The notes under the pieces are model-generated. The model ran no database searches. It worked only from the letters and a program-made list of their open reading frames with translations, and was not told the origin of the DNA. This document shows, piece after piece, positions 45,171 to 54,458 of a DNA stretch of 64,000 nt. Made by a program: the position numbers and the translations under genes. Source of the stretch: Hyphomicrobiales bacterium. Lineage in GTDB: Bacteria > Pseudomonadota > Alphaproteobacteria > Rhizobiales > Rhizobiaceae. How positions within the stretch are numbered: the first letter of the stretch is position 1; each line of letters starts with the position of its first letter. The stretch is from positions 294,112 to 358,111 of the forward strand of contig UCKM01000005.1 of NCBI GenBank assembly GCA_900473175.1. The letters run 5' to 3'.

Positions 45171-45827
45171 TTGAACACACCGTTGAAGCGCCCCCTACCC
45201 ACCATAATATTCCGGAACTATTCCGTAGCGGAGCTGTGGGCCGACGGAGCTGTTCACGTCACTGGGACCCTGCTGGCGGTTGTCGCATCGATAATACTGC
45301 TCACCATTGTACTCGGTCGGCCCGCGACAGGCATGCCGGGCGTGGCTGCGATCTATGTCACAACGCTCGTGCTTTCGATGGTACTTTCAGCAACCTACAA
45401 CATATGGCCTGTATCGCCCGTCAAGCGCTTCTTGCGCCGCTTCGATCACTCGGCAATCTATCTCCTGATCGCAGGAACTTATACGCCATTCATGGCCAAG
45501 TCCGGGACCTTCTGGCTGCTTACCGTCGTATGGGTCACTGCAATTGCCGGCGTCCTTGTAAAGCTGCTGAAGCCCGGCAGATATGATAGGCTGTCCATCG
45601 GACTTTACCTGGCGCTCGGTTGGAGTGGTGTTGCCGCATATCACGATCTCGAGGGCGCCCTTTCGGCTTCCGTCCTGTGGCTGATTCTTGCCGGCGGCCT
45701 CGTTTATTCCTTTGGCGTCATATTTCATGTGCTGGAGCGCATGCCCTTTCACAATGCTATTTGGCATGGCCTCGTCATGACAGCCGCTGGCATCCATTTT
45801 GCGGCGGTCTGGTCCGTAGTCGTCTAA
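45171..45827 (+). CDS. Hemolysin III / PAQR-family membrane protein
   Basis: Seven-helix membrane protein of 218 residues. PAQR/HlyIII motifs are present: ATYNIWPVSP followed by RRFDHSAIYLLIAGTYTPF (Asp and His metal ligands) and HNAIWHGLVM near the C-terminus. The start is TTG 45171, 7 bp after AAGGA; no ATG is available early in the frame. Members are putative zinc-dependent hydrolases or membrane-homeostasis proteins; cytolysin activity is not established for most. It stands alone between the kinase and the TonB-like gene. Confidence 0.9.
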   Translation: MNTPLKRPLPTIIFRNYSVAELWADGAVHVTGTLLAVVASIILLTIVLGRPATGMPGVAAIYVTTLVLSMVLSATYNIWPVSPVKRFLRRFDHSAIYLLIAGTYTPFMAKSGTFWLLTVVWVTAIAGVLVKLLKPGRYDRLSIGLYLALGWSGVAAYHDLEGALSASVLWLILAGGLVYSFGVIFHVLERMPFHNAIWHGLVMTAAGIHFAAVWSVVV

Positions 45828-45841
45828 CCAACAGAATGCCA

Positions 45842-46240
45842 CTATTGCGTATCGACGGTCGGGACCGCATCCGGGTCCGCTGGTGCGGTGAAGGGCATCG
45901 TGAATACCTGACCGCCCATTCCTTCTGCCAGGTCTGGAGAAAATGTCAGCGGCGTGCACGCCTTGAGCGCATCGACCGCAGTTCCGATGAATTTGTCGCG
46001 CGCCGCGCTGTCGCCAGCGACGCTGATATTGGTTGGCCTTGGCGGGCCGATCAAGGTTCCATCACGTTTGAAGCTGAAACTGAGCGTCACCGTTCCCTTC
46101 AGCCCGGCTGCCGGCTTCCAGCACGTCGCGATCGCGCGCCCCACGTCGTCCATCGTCTTCAGCGGTTCGGCGAAGCAAGCGTTCGTCAGCCAACCCATCG
46201 CAACGATTGCCAATGCAGCGGATACGACGTCGTTCTTCAT
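45842..46240 (-). CDS. Secreted TolA/TonB C-terminal-like protein
   Basis: Protein of 132 residues with a signal peptide (1-25, ending CFAEP). The remainder (ATCWKPAAGLKGTVTLSFSF, KRDGTLIGPP, ALKACTPLTFSPD) has the cysteine pair and strand order of a TolA/TonB C-terminal domain without the transmembrane and linker parts. It may bind a Tol or TonB component in the periplasm. ATG 46240 follows AGGAG. It converges with the hemolysin III gene, 14 bp apart. Confidence 0.72.
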   Translation of the reverse strand: MKNDVVSAALAIVAMGWLTNACFAEPLKTMDDVGRAIATCWKPAAGLKGTVTLSFSFKRDGTLIGPPRPTNISVAGDSAARDKFIGTAVDALKACTPLTFSPDLAEGMGGQVFTMPFTAPADPDAVPTVDTQ

Positions 46241-46330
46241 CTCGAATCTCCTGGGCTCTCTACTGCCGGTGGTTGCCGGCTTCAGCATTGAGCACCACAG
46301 GCGCAACAGATGCAAATCATAGTAGAAAGA

Positions 46331-46361
46331 AGACGGGCCGCACCAAGAGCGCGGCCCGTCT
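46331..46361 (-). terminator. Terminator after the sugar-binding protein gene
   Basis: Stem AGACGGGCCGC / GCGGCCCGTCT, 11 bp perfect, loop of 9, followed on the minus strand by TCTTTCT. It lies 9 bp after the stop of the gene at 46371. Confidence 0.85.
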
Positions 46362-46370
46362 CGCCAGTGC

Positions 46371-47336
46371 TTAGAGCCCGTTTGCCTTCAGGATCGCGGG
46401 GGCATTTTCCTTGGTGATCGTTTCAGTACCGAGAACAATCTTCTTCTCCACCTTCTCCCCGGCCAAAACCTTCAGCGCCTGCCGCAATCCCTCGGCGCCA
46501 GGGGTCGGGTAAAGGAATGTCGCGGCAAGTTCGCCCTTGTTCACCCACTGGACACCCTCATTAGGAAGTCCGTCTACGCCAAGGAAAAGAATGTTCTTTT
46601 CCCTGCCCGCATCCTTGGCCGCAAGGTAGGCGCCGTATGCCATCGGATCGTTGTGACCATAGACCATGGTGATGTCTTCGTGATTGCGAAGCGCGGTTGC
46701 CATGATGTTGTAGGCCTGGTCCTGCTTCCAGTCACCCGACTGCTTGTCGAGCAGATATTTGATGCCCGGTTCGGCGTCTGTGTACTTATGAAAGCCGTCG
46801 CTGCGATCATGGCTCGCCTGCGTACCGAGGCCGCCCCAGATCTCGACGACCGTGCCTTTCGCCTTGCCCTTGCCGCCGAGAAGTTCGACCGCGTGCTTGC
46901 CGGCCGCTTCGCCGATCACGACGTTGTCGCCGCCGATCCATTGCGTATACTTGTCGGTATCGACGTTACGATCGAGCACGATGACCGGGATACCGGCATC
47001 CATGGCCTTCTCGACGACGCCGGTAAGACCCGCCGACTCCTTGGGCGAAATAAGGATTGCATCGACTTCCTGACGGATGAAGTTCTCGACGTCGGCCACT
47101 TGCTTCTCGGTCTTGTCCTGACCGTCCGCAACCAGCAGTTCGACGTTTGAATGTTTCTTGGCCTCCGCTTCAAGGTCCTTGTTGAACTGGACGCGCCAAG
47201 GTTCGACAGTCGTTACCTGGCTGAACCCGATCACATACTTGTCCTTGGCTTCGGCCAACGACACGTGGAATGCGATCGGGGCGACAAGCGCTGTGGCCAG
47301 CGCCCATGTTGCAAATTGTCTGCGGGTTATTCTCAT
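46371..47336 (-). CDS. Sugar ABC transporter substrate-binding protein (RbsB-like)
   Basis: Periplasmic binding protein of 321 residues, periplasmic-binding-protein type 1 fold (Peripla_BP_4). The N-terminus MRITRRQFATWA resembles a twin-arginine signal, with cleavage near AEAK. Family blocks: DGQDKTEKQVADVENFIRQE, AILISPKESAGL, VIVLDRNVDTDKYTQWIGGD, VYGHNDPMAYGAYLAAKDAG. It is the last gene of an A-C-B operon (ATPase, permease, binding protein). ATG 47336 follows GGGAGAG. The ligand is probably a pentose, hexose or polyol; nothing nearby identifies it. Confidence 0.92.
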   Translation of the reverse strand: MRITRRQFATWALATALVAPIAFHVSLAEAKDKYVIGFSQVTTVEPWRVQFNKDLEAEAKKHSNVELLVADGQDKTEKQVADVENFIRQEVDAILISPKESAGLTGVVEKAMDAGIPVIVLDRNVDTDKYTQWIGGDNVVIGEAAGKHAVELLGGKGKAKGTVVEIWGGLGTQASHDRSDGFHKYTDAEPGIKYLLDKQSGDWKQDQAYNIMATALRNHEDITMVYGHNDPMAYGAYLAAKDAGREKNILFLGVDGLPNEGVQWVNKGELAATFLYPTPGAEGLRQALKVLAGEKVEKKIVLGTETITKENAPAILKANGL

Positions 47337-47367
47337 TTCTCTCTCCCTTGTGTTGAGTTCCAATTAG

Positions 47368-48687
47368 CTATTTGCCCTGCCGTAGCGGATCGACTTGCTT
47401 GTCCGGCTCGGATTCCTCCGGTGCATGGCGCACCCTGAGTTGTGATAAGAAGAACAGCCAACCGCTCGAGCGCCGCTCCTGAAGGAGGACGGCAACAATA
47501 ATAATGATGCCCTTCAGAACGAGCTGCGTGTTGCTGTCGATGTTGTTGAGTTGAAGAATGTTGCTCAAGAAGCCGAAGATCAGCACGCCGACGAGCGTTC
47601 CGATCATCGAGCCGCGGCCACCCATCAGGCTCGTGCCGCCGATCACCACCGCTGCGATCGCGTCGAGTTCGAGCCCCATGCCGGCATCGGGCTTTCCCTG
47701 GCGATACTGGGCCACATAGAGGATGCCTGCCAGCGCTGCGAGGTATCCGGAAATGGCATAGACTGTGATCTTCACCCGCGCAACGGGAACGCCTGCCAGT
47801 CGCGCCGCTTCTTCATTGCCGCCGATTGCATAAACATAGCGCCCAAACTTTGTGAACTTCAGCACGATCCAGAACAGGACGATGATGCCAGCAAAGATTA
47901 CGCCCGGCACCGGAATGATGCCGAAGATCAATGCGCGCAGCGCTTCAAAATCCGCGGTGGCGTTGCTGCCGGTATAGACCGGCCAAACCGCCGTGTTCTG
48001 TCCCGCGGTCAGACGCGCAATTCCGAGCCCCGCGACCATCATTGCGAGCGTCACGATAAAGGGTTGCAGGCGTCCGCCAACAATGACCACGCCATTGATG
48101 GCGCCCAGCATCAGGCCGACTGCCGGCACCACCAGCAGAACAAGCAGGACGCCGGCTTTCCCGCCAGAACTTGCTCCAACCAGGAACGCGACGACGATTG
48201 CGGCCGCGAGCGCAGTCAACAATGCTGCCTTGGAGAGTCCCGCGGTGCCCCCCTCAGCCGCATGCGTCGCATGGCGCTGCAGCTTTATGGCAAAGGTCGC
48301 AAGGCCAAGCACGACGGCGAATGAAAGTAGAAACACCGCAGGAACGCCGAGGAGATAGGCAGCAGACCAGCCTTCATTGGTAAGTAACATCGCGCATACG
48401 ACCGACCCCAATGCGAGCACCGAACCCACGGACAGGTCGATTCCAGCGATAAGGATGACCAGTGTCATTCCCACTGCGGTAATGCCGGTGACAGAAATCT
48501 GGCGGAAGACATCCGAGAGGTTGCCGAACGACAGGAAGATATTGTGACCTTTGGATGTGATGGGTGACGAAATCACACCGACGAGAAACAGGAGCGCAAG
48601 CCCCCAATAAAGTTTGGTGGCCTTGAGCAGGCTCTTAAACCATTCGACGCTTGCTGATGATGCCATTGTGTCACTCGTATCGGTCAT
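47368..48687 (-). CDS. Sugar ABC transporter permease (RbsC-like)
   Basis: Inner-membrane permease of 439 residues, longer than typical RbsC (~320) because of an insert around residues 130-180 with QRHATHAAEGGTAGLSKAAL and extra helices. Family marks: ITGITAVGMTLVILIAGIDL SVGS near the N-terminus and GGNEEAARLAGVPVARVK, then GRGSMIGTLVGVLI. The start overlaps the ATPase stop (ATGA). The insert is typical of the XylH-type branch, so xylose or a related sugar is possible. Confidence 0.92.
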   Translation of the reverse strand: MTDTSDTMASSASVEWFKSLLKATKLYWGLALLFLVGVISSPITSKGHNIFLSFGNLSDVFRQISVTGITAVGMTLVILIAGIDLSVGSVLALGSVVCAMLLTNEGWSAAYLLGVPAVFLLSFAVVLGLATFAIKLQRHATHAAEGGTAGLSKAALLTALAAAIVVAFLVGASSGGKAGVLLVLLVVPAVGLMLGAINGVVIVGGRLQPFIVTLAMMVAGLGIARLTAGQNTAVWPVYTGSNATADFEALRALIFGIIPVPGVIFAGIIVLFWIVLKFTKFGRYVYAIGGNEEAARLAGVPVARVKITVYAISGYLAALAGILYVAQYRQGKPDAGMGLELDAIAAVVIGGTSLMGGRGSMIGTLVGVLIFGFLSNILQLNNIDSNTQLVLKGIIIIVAVLLQERRSSGWLFFLSQLRVRHAPEESEPDKQVDPLRQGK

Positions 48688-50243
48688 GCAGCTTCTCCCG
48701 TCAGCGCATTGCCCAACGGCGTCGCAAGCTCCATCACCCTCTCCTCTGAAAACTCGTCACTGTTTATGATTCCGGTGGCCTTGCCCTCGCACATCACAAG
48801 GATGCGGTTCGAGAGTGCGAGGAGTTCCGGAAGTTCCGAACTGACCATCACGACAGCAACGCCGGATTGAGCGAGCTTCTTGAGAAGGTCATAGATTTCT
48901 TCCTTGGCGCCGACGTCGATGCCACGCGTCGGTTCATCGAGCAGAACGACGCTCGGTCGAATCTCAAGCCACTTGCCCAGCACGATCTTCTGCTGGTTGC
49001 CGCCGCTGAGTTCGTCAATTCCCTGGTTGGGACCTTGGCAGCGAACGCGCATCGCGTCGATTATCCGCTTGGCAACGGCATCTTCCCGCAGCGTGGTCAG
49101 CCACCCCAGGGGTGCGATCCATGGCAGCGATGGAAGGACGGCATTGGAGCGAATATCCGCGTGCAACAACAAACCCGTGCCCTTGCGGTCCTCAGTCAGG
49201 AATGCGACGCCATTTGTAACGGACCCACGCGGCGTCAACGACTGAGCGCGCATGCGCACGCCGCGCTGAGCGACCGAACCCGAACGCTTGCCAATCGCGG
49301 CACCGAAGATGAGTTCGAGAACTTCCGTGCGGCCAGAGCCCAACAATCCGCCGATCCCAAGAATTTCGCCGGCGTGAAGATCGAAGCTCACATCATTGAC
49401 AACGCTGTGGATTCTGCCGCGCGAGTTTGGCCGCTCCAGTCCGAGATTGCGCGCGGACAGGACAACCGGATTGGACGTCACGGAGGGCGCAACTTCCTGC
49501 TTCTTCAATTCGCGCCCGACCATCATGCGGATGATATCACGTTCGCTGATCTCTTCTGAACGGCGGGTCGCGATGAAATTGCCGTCGCGCAACACCGTGA
49601 TTTTGTCAGCCATGGCAAAGACCTCGCTCATCCGGTGCGAAATGTAGATTATTGCAACGCCCTGCCGCGCCAGTTCGCGAACAAAACTCGCAAGCCGTTG
49701 AGCCTCAGCTTCGGATAAGGCGGAGGTGGGTTCATCGAGTACGAGCACATCCGCATTGAGAGACAGCGCACGGGCAATCTCGACCAATTGCTGTTCGCCG
49801 ACACGCAGGTTTTCGACATCTGCGCGCGGATCGATGTCGATCCCGAACCTGGTGAGAATTTCCGCGCTGCGCCGCTCAATCTCGGCGTAGTCGATGAACA
49901 GACCGGCCTTGAGCGGCTCGCGCCCAAGAAAGATATTTTCCGACACGGTAAGGCTCGGAATGAGGTTGAGTTCCTGGTGGATGATCGCAATGCCACTGCG
50001 CTCGGCCTCCTTGGGTGTGGCGAAATCGACCGCATGCCCACGAACCATCATCTCGCCGCCGCTGCGGCGATGAACACCACTCAGAATCTTGACCAGAGTC
50101 GATTTCCCGGCACCGTTTTCACCCATAATGGCGTGGATTTCGGCCGCATGGATATCAAGATCCACGCAGCGCAACGCTACCACGTGACCAAACGATTTGC
50201 TGATCCTGCGCAAAGACACGATCGGCGTCGAGCTATCCGTCAA
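48684..50243 (-). CDS. Sugar ABC transporter ATPase (RbsA/MglA-like)
   Basis: Tandem-domain ATPase of 519 residues. First domain: Walker A GENGAGKSTLVKIL and LSLNADVLVLDEPTSALSEA. The second domain has a degenerate Walker A (GIGGLLGSGRTEVLELIFG) and LSGGNQQKIVLGKWLEIRP, usual for this family. The start is TTG 50243, 9 bp after GGAGG; no ATG fits the frame early. It is the first gene of the operon and diverges from the GntR regulator. Confidence 0.92.
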   Translation of the reverse strand: MTDSSTPIVSLRRISKSFGHVVALRCVDLDIHAAEIHAIMGENGAGKSTLVKILSGVHRRSGGEMMVRGHAVDFATPKEAERSGIAIIHQELNLIPSLTVSENIFLGREPLKAGLFIDYAEIERRSAEILTRFGIDIDPRADVENLRVGEQQLVEIARALSLNADVLVLDEPTSALSEAEAQRLASFVRELARQGVAIIYISHRMSEVFAMADKITVLRDGNFIATRRSEEISERDIIRMMVGRELKKQEVAPSVTSNPVVLSARNLGLERPNSRGRIHSVVNDVSFDLHAGEILGIGGLLGSGRTEVLELIFGAAIGKRSGSVAQRGVRMRAQSLTPRGSVTNGVAFLTEDRKGTGLLLHADIRSNAVLPSLPWIAPLGWLTTLREDAVAKRIIDAMRVRCQGPNQGIDELSGGNQQKIVLGKWLEIRPSVVLLDEPTRGIDVGAKEEIYDLLKKLAQSGVAVVMVSSELPELLALSNRILVMCEGKATGIINSDEFSEERVMELATPLGNALTGEAA

Positions 50244-50279
50244 AATGCATTCCTCCCAACGCCCTTTCGCGCTTTGTAT

Positions 50280-50291
50280 GTAACATGTTAG
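50280..50291. promoter_or_regulatory. Candidate GntR operator
   Basis: TAACATGTTA at 50281-50290 is a perfect 10-bp palindrome in the region between the divergent ATPase and GntR genes. Its size and place suit an autoregulated GntR/FCD operator, but the consensus of this subgroup is not known to me. Confidence 0.45.
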
Positions 50292-50365
50292 ATGCTATCT
50301 TATTGAAGTCAATTAGCCTTAGGTTTAATAGATTTTCATTACTCTTGAGATTATGGGGGGGAATT

Positions 50366-51067
50366 TTGCAGCTTCAGTCAGGCAGACATTTCAAGGAGCA
50401 AAAGGTCGTCTCAGTCGCGCGCAAGGATCAGGTATACACAATTCTGCGCCAAGCAATTATTTCATCCCAGCTTGCCCCCGGTGAGGCCATTCGCAAGGAG
50501 GTTATCGCCGCACAACTCGGCGTATCGCGCACACCTATCAGTGACGCGATAAATCGCCTCGCTGACGAGGGGCTGGTCGAGATCTATCCGCAGACGGGAA
50601 CCTTCGTTGCCCGCTTATTGCTGGACAAGATCGAAACGGCCCAGTTTGTTCGCGCGGCGCTCGAGACAGCAGCGATTCGCCGGGCAGCGCAACAAAGCAC
50701 CCCCGAAATCATAGCGCGCATGCGGCAAAATCTGGAGCAGCAAAAAATCGCCGCTGACCGGCAGGATTTCGAACAATTCTACGAGCTTGATGAAGCGCTG
50801 CACGACATGATCAGCGATTCCACCGGGCTGGTCGGCCTGCGCGAAATCACGTCGCGGGAGCGTAGCCAGATCGACCGAGCCAGACGACTGCTGCTTCACT
50901 ATGAGACACGAATGAGCGAAACATTGATCGAGCATGAGGCAATCATCTCTGCCATCGCCGACAAGGATCCTGAGCGTGCGGCCAAAACGATGGAGGCGCA
51001 TATTTCGCAGATGAGCAAGATGCTCCTGCATCTGCGAGATAAACGGCCCGAACTCTTCGGAAATTGA
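50366..51067 (+). CDS. GntR-family transcriptional regulator (FCD subfamily)
   Basis: Regulator of 234 residues. The winged-helix domain at about 20-85 (LRQAIISSQLAPGEAIRKEV, AAQLGVSRTPISDAINRLAD) is followed by an FCD all-helical ligand domain (about 95-225) with the usual metal-binding pattern E/D...H (ELDEALHDMI, EHEAIISAI, MEAHISQM). I chose TTG 50366 because GGGGGGG lies 4-5 bp upstream; a longer version from 50285 has no site. It presumably controls the divergent sugar ABC operon. The ligand is unknown. Confidence 0.9.
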   Translation: MQLQSGRHFKEQKVVSVARKDQVYTILRQAIISSQLAPGEAIRKEVIAAQLGVSRTPISDAINRLADEGLVEIYPQTGTFVARLLLDKIETAQFVRAALETAAIRRAAQQSTPEIIARMRQNLEQQKIAADRQDFEQFYELDEALHDMISDSTGLVGLREITSRERSQIDRARRLLLHYETRMSETLIEHEAIISAIADKDPERAAKTMEAHISQMSKMLLHLRDKRPELFGN

Positions 51068-51071
51068 ACGA

Positions 51072-51644
51072 TTAGTCGTGCAGTTGACGGCTGATGGGTG
51101 GACCCACATTGAGGCCGGTAAATTGGGCCTTCAAGCCACCTCTCTCCGGGGAACAAGCCATGACGCCAACCGATGCGTCGGCGGCCGAAAACGGTGCAAG
51201 TCGGGCCAATTGCCACGGTGCGCCATTCAGCGAAAATTGCACGCGAACCGCATCATCGTGGCGGGTGATGCGCACGCGGACATCGTCGTCCGTGCTTGCG
51301 CCATGAAGCGGAATGACCGACCAGTCGGAACTCCCGTTTGTGACCACAACGCTGAAATGCATCAGGCCATCGGTATATTCGATCCCGGTCTTGATCCAAT
51401 TGCGATCATCGATGCGCAGCATCATCCCGGCCTGATCGTAAAGATGCTCGTAGTCCCCCCGCACTATTACACCAGCGGTAAAGTCCCCGCTGACCGGGGT
51501 GAGATACGCATGGCCGTTGTCGCGCTGAAAGCCATAGAACGTGTCCTGCCAGAAATCTGTCCTTTCGTCAGTGGTTATCCTGAGATCATGCGCACCGCCG
51601 CTATAAGCGGCAGGCACATTGAGCCAGCTGAACTTTTCATTCAT
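51072..51644 (-). CDS. DUF1349 protein
   Basis: Protein of 190 residues matching DUF1349, a concanavalin-like beta-sandwich related to yeast Ykl069-like proteins. Typical blocks: TDFWQDTFYGFQRDNGHAYL, EHLYDQAGMMLRIDDRNWIK, TGIEYTDGLMHFSVVVTNG. No signal peptide. ATG 51644 follows GGGTGGGA. It is read 28 bp after the iron-type ABC ATPase gene, so it may be co-transcribed with it. Function unknown; carbohydrate binding is suggested by the fold. Confidence 0.85.
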   Translation of the reverse strand: MNEKFSWLNVPAAYSGGAHDLRITTDERTDFWQDTFYGFQRDNGHAYLTPVSGDFTAGVIVRGDYEHLYDQAGMMLRIDDRNWIKTGIEYTDGLMHFSVVVTNGSSDWSVIPLHGASTDDDVRVRITRHDDAVRVQFSLNGAPWQLARLAPFSAADASVGVMACSPERGGLKAQFTGLNVGPPISRQLHD

Positions 51645-51672
51645 GTTCCCACCCCGATCGACTGCCAGCGTC

Positions 51673-52740
51673 TTATTTGAACACATGCGCCTGGCCGAGT
51701 ACCTTTATCTGAACGTGGCTGCCAACCGGCGGTAAGTCGACATGAGTGGTCTTGATAAGCAGCGGCCCCTCGTGATCGCCTCGTTCGTCGAGGAGTGAAA
51801 CGGCAATCGAGCTCGACGCGCCACCGAAGTCAATCCGCACAATACGTCCGTAGCGAGACCCATTGGCAAGGCGGTGTTCCAGCCCGTCCGAGGATACGGG
51901 TGACAGCGTCACCTGTTCAGGACGCAGCATGACCTTGGCAACGCCGTCGCAGGCTGTTGGCGCAGCGATACGACCCAGGGCGCAATCCGCCCATCCGCCG
52001 CTTACATTTGCAGATAATATAATGGCGTCACCGAGAAAGGCCGCCGTCCCCGGATCGCGTGGGCTCATATAAAGCTCGCGCGGCGGCCCCACCTGCAACA
52101 GCTTGCCATCACGCAAGATTGCAACCTGGTCGGCAAAGGACAGCGCCTCCGCTTGATCGTGCGTGACCAGCATCGCAGTGACTCCCTCTGCTTGAAGCAA
52201 CTCGGCAACCGAGGCTCTAATGCCTTCACGCAAGCCTGCGTCGAGTGCGGAAAATGGCTCGTCCAGCAGCATCAGCTTCGGCTGCCTTGCCAGCGCCCGT
52301 GCAAGGGCAACGCGCTGCTGCTGGCCCCCGGAGAGCTGGTGCGGGCGCCGCTCGCGCATGGTCCTTGCCAGTTCGACCATATCCATGAGCGCCAGAATGC
52401 GCTGATCACGGTCCGGCGCCTTCCGCTCGAGTCCGAATCCGATATTGTCCGCGACGGTCAGGTGCGGAAAGAGTGCGCCATCCTGTGCGACGATGCCGAT
52501 ACTGCGCCGGTGCGCCGGCACGCCCGCCCGACCTTCCGCCAACAGATCGCCATCGAGTGCCAGTCGTCCGCTATCGGGGACTTCGAATCCGGCAATCAGG
52601 CGCAGCAGCGTGGTTTTTCCCGAGCCGGAAGGCCCGACAATGGCGGTTCGGCTGCCGGCCGGAACTTCGATGCTGACGTCGTCGAGAGCCGAGACCTTGC
52701 CATAGCGTTTGCTGAGGGCTTGTACTGAGAGAAAGGTCAT
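51673..52740 (-). CDS. fbpC: ABC transporter ATPase, ferric iron type (FbpC-like)
   Basis: ATPase of 355 residues. Walker [17 protein letters not shown], signature [18 protein letters not shown], Walker [13 protein letters not shown], and a C-terminal TOBE regulatory domain (about 250-355). It ends an Fbp-type operon with the two-in-one permease and the binding protein. It begins in an ATGA overlap with the permease stop. Close relatives also carry thiamine or polyamines, but the binding protein indicates ferric iron. Confidence 0.92.
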   Translation of the reverse strand: MTFLSVQALSKRYGKVSALDDVSIEVPAGSRTAIVGPSGSGKTTLLRLIAGFEVPDSGRLALDGDLLAEGRAGVPAHRRSIGIVAQDGALFPHLTVADNIGFGLERKAPDRDQRILALMDMVELARTMRERRPHQLSGGQQQRVALARALARQPKLMLLDEPFSALDAGLREGIRASVAELLQAEGVTAMLVTHDQAEALSFADQVAILRDGKLLQVGPPRELYMSPRDPGTAAFLGDAIILSANVSGGWADCALGRIAAPTACDGVAKVMLRPEQVTLSPVSSDGLEHRLANGSRYGRIVRIDFGGASSSIAVSLLDERGDHEGPLLIKTTHVDLPPVGSHVQIKVLGQAHVFK

Positions 52741-54329
52741 CGTCCGGCCATTCGTTTCGATTGGGTGTAGAGCAAGAGCGTCACGGGCAAGGACATCAGG
52801 ACCATCAACAATGCGTATGGCGCCGCCGAGACATAGTCAATCTCGCTCGTCAGCGCCCAGAACTCGGTGGCAAGGGTGCGCGTCCCGTTAGGGGCAAGCA
52901 TCAGCGTCGCGGTCAATTCGTTGGTAATCCCCAGCCCTACCAGCGCCATACTGGCGGCAACGCCCGGAGCCGCAAGCCGCATCGTGATCTGCAATACGGC
53001 CCGGAGCGGCGTGCGCCCAAGGGCCATTGCGGCCTGCTCGAGTTCGACGGGCACTTGAGCGATGCTCGCGCGCAGCCCGACCAGTGATCTTGGAAGAAAC
53101 AGCAGCGCGTAGGCGAGAAGCAGCGTCGCCATCGTCTGATAGAGCGGGAGCGCGACCCGAACCGTGATTGTAACGAGTGCGAGGGCGACCACGACCCCAG
53201 GCAATGATCCGACATAATAATGGCAGGCTTCCATGATCCGCTGCACACGTCCGGGCGCGCGAACCGAAAGCCATGCCATCGGGACGGTCATGAGCGTGGT
53301 AAGGGCCGCGCCGGCGAGCGCGTAAACAATCGTTTGGCCAAATGCAGCCCCGAGTGGACCGAGGCGCCAGACTTCGCTGCCGCCGAGGATGAGCCAGCGA
53401 CCAAGCGTCACGAACGGAACACCAAGCGCCAACAGAGCGGTAAAGGCACATAGGGCAAGCGCGGGCAGCGCGAGCCATCCCAGCCGCTGCTGAACTGGCA
53501 AGCGCGGCGCCCCCGAGCCAACCCGGGCGTAGCGTTCATTACCGCGCGCGAGTGCTTCAAGACCGAGCAAGGCAAAGCAGCAGATGACGAGCACGCCGCC
53601 AAGCATATTGGCGGCTGGGCCGTTGAAGGCCGACTGAAACTGGTCGACGATCGCGGTCGTAAATGTGTCGAACCGGATCATGACATAAAGCCCGTATTCG
53701 GCCAGAAGATGCAGACCGATAAGTAAGGATCCACCGCAAATGGCAAGCCGCAACTGCGGCAGAACGGCATGGAAGAAAACCCGCCAGGGACCATGGCCAA
53801 GCGAAGCCGCGGCATCCTCGATTGCGGGATCGAGCCGGCGAAGCTGGGCCGAGACTGGAAGATACAGAAACGGAAAATATGCGAGCGTTGAAACCAGAAC
53901 GCCGCCGAAGAGCCCATGGAGACCCGGCAAGAGACTGACCCAGGCGTAGCTGTGGACGAATGCCGGAACCGCGAGCGGCGCCACTGCGAGCCAGGCCCAC
54001 AAGCGCGCGCCGGCAAGATCAGTTCGCTCGGTCAGCCACGCGAGGGTTACCGAGAGGGCGATCGACAGCGGAATGGTGAAAGCCAACAGCAAAAAGGTGT
54101 TGATCAGCAACTCGCCGACACGCGGCCGGAATATCAGGGCCGAAGCCGTTTCCGATCCGGTCTGGATCGCTATCCAGACGACGAATCCGACAGGAAGGAG
54201 CGAGATAAGCGAAACGATTGCAGCCGCGGCAACGACGGGCACATGCGGCAGGACTCGCCGCCGAACAAGGGGATACGGGACTTGGAGCAAGAATTCGCCT
54301 GGCTCGTTGATTGACTGGCTTGGCGGCAA
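52737..54329 (-). CDS. fbpB: ABC transporter permease, ferric iron type (FbpB-like)
   Basis: Fused double permease of 530 residues with about 12 helices and two BPD_transp_1 domains. The EAA-type loops read [20 protein letters not shown] and [20 protein letters not shown]. The start is uncertain: TTG 54329 has a weak site, and a TTG about 45 bp further in lies after AGGCGA. It is separated from the binding-protein gene by a strong hairpin, which would lower permease expression. Confidence 0.88.
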   Translation of the reverse strand: MPPSQSINEPGEFLLQVPYPLVRRRVLPHVPVVAAAAIVSLISLLPVGFVVWIAIQTGSETASALIFRPRVGELLINTFLLLAFTIPLSIALSVTLAWLTERTDLAGARLWAWLAVAPLAVPAFVHSYAWVSLLPGLHGLFGGVLVSTLAYFPFLYLPVSAQLRRLDPAIEDAAASLGHGPWRVFFHAVLPQLRLAICGGSLLIGLHLLAEYGLYVMIRFDTFTTAIVDQFQSAFNGPAANMLGGVLVICCFALLGLEALARGNERYARVGSGAPRLPVQQRLGWLALPALALCAFTALLALGVPFVTLGRWLILGGSEVWRLGPLGAAFGQTIVYALAGAALTTLMTVPMAWLSVRAPGRVQRIMEACHYYVGSLPGVVVALALVTITVRVALPLYQTMATLLLAYALLFLPRSLVGLRASIAQVPVELEQAAMALGRTPLRAVLQITMRLAAPGVAASMALVGLGITNELTATLMLAPNGTRTLATEFWALTSEIDYVSAAPYALLMVLMSLPVTLLLYTQSKRMAGR

Positions 54330-54396
54330 TGCAGCGTTGCTTTCAATGGTTGCAGAAATTCCGTTCGGTCTGGAACTGAATGTCTTTCAATGAATG

Positions 54397-54427
54397 AGGC
54401 ACCATCCCTGCAATCGGGATGGTGCCT
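54397..54427 (-). terminator. Hairpin between iron-binding protein and permease genes
   Basis: Stem AGGCACCATCCC / GGGATGGTGCCT, 12 bp perfect, loop of 7. It lies 31 bp after the binding-protein stop. It probably acts as a partial terminator giving an excess of the binding protein. Confidence 0.85.
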
Positions 54428-54458
54428 TCAATCGGTTACGCGTATGACCGGTCTCGCG

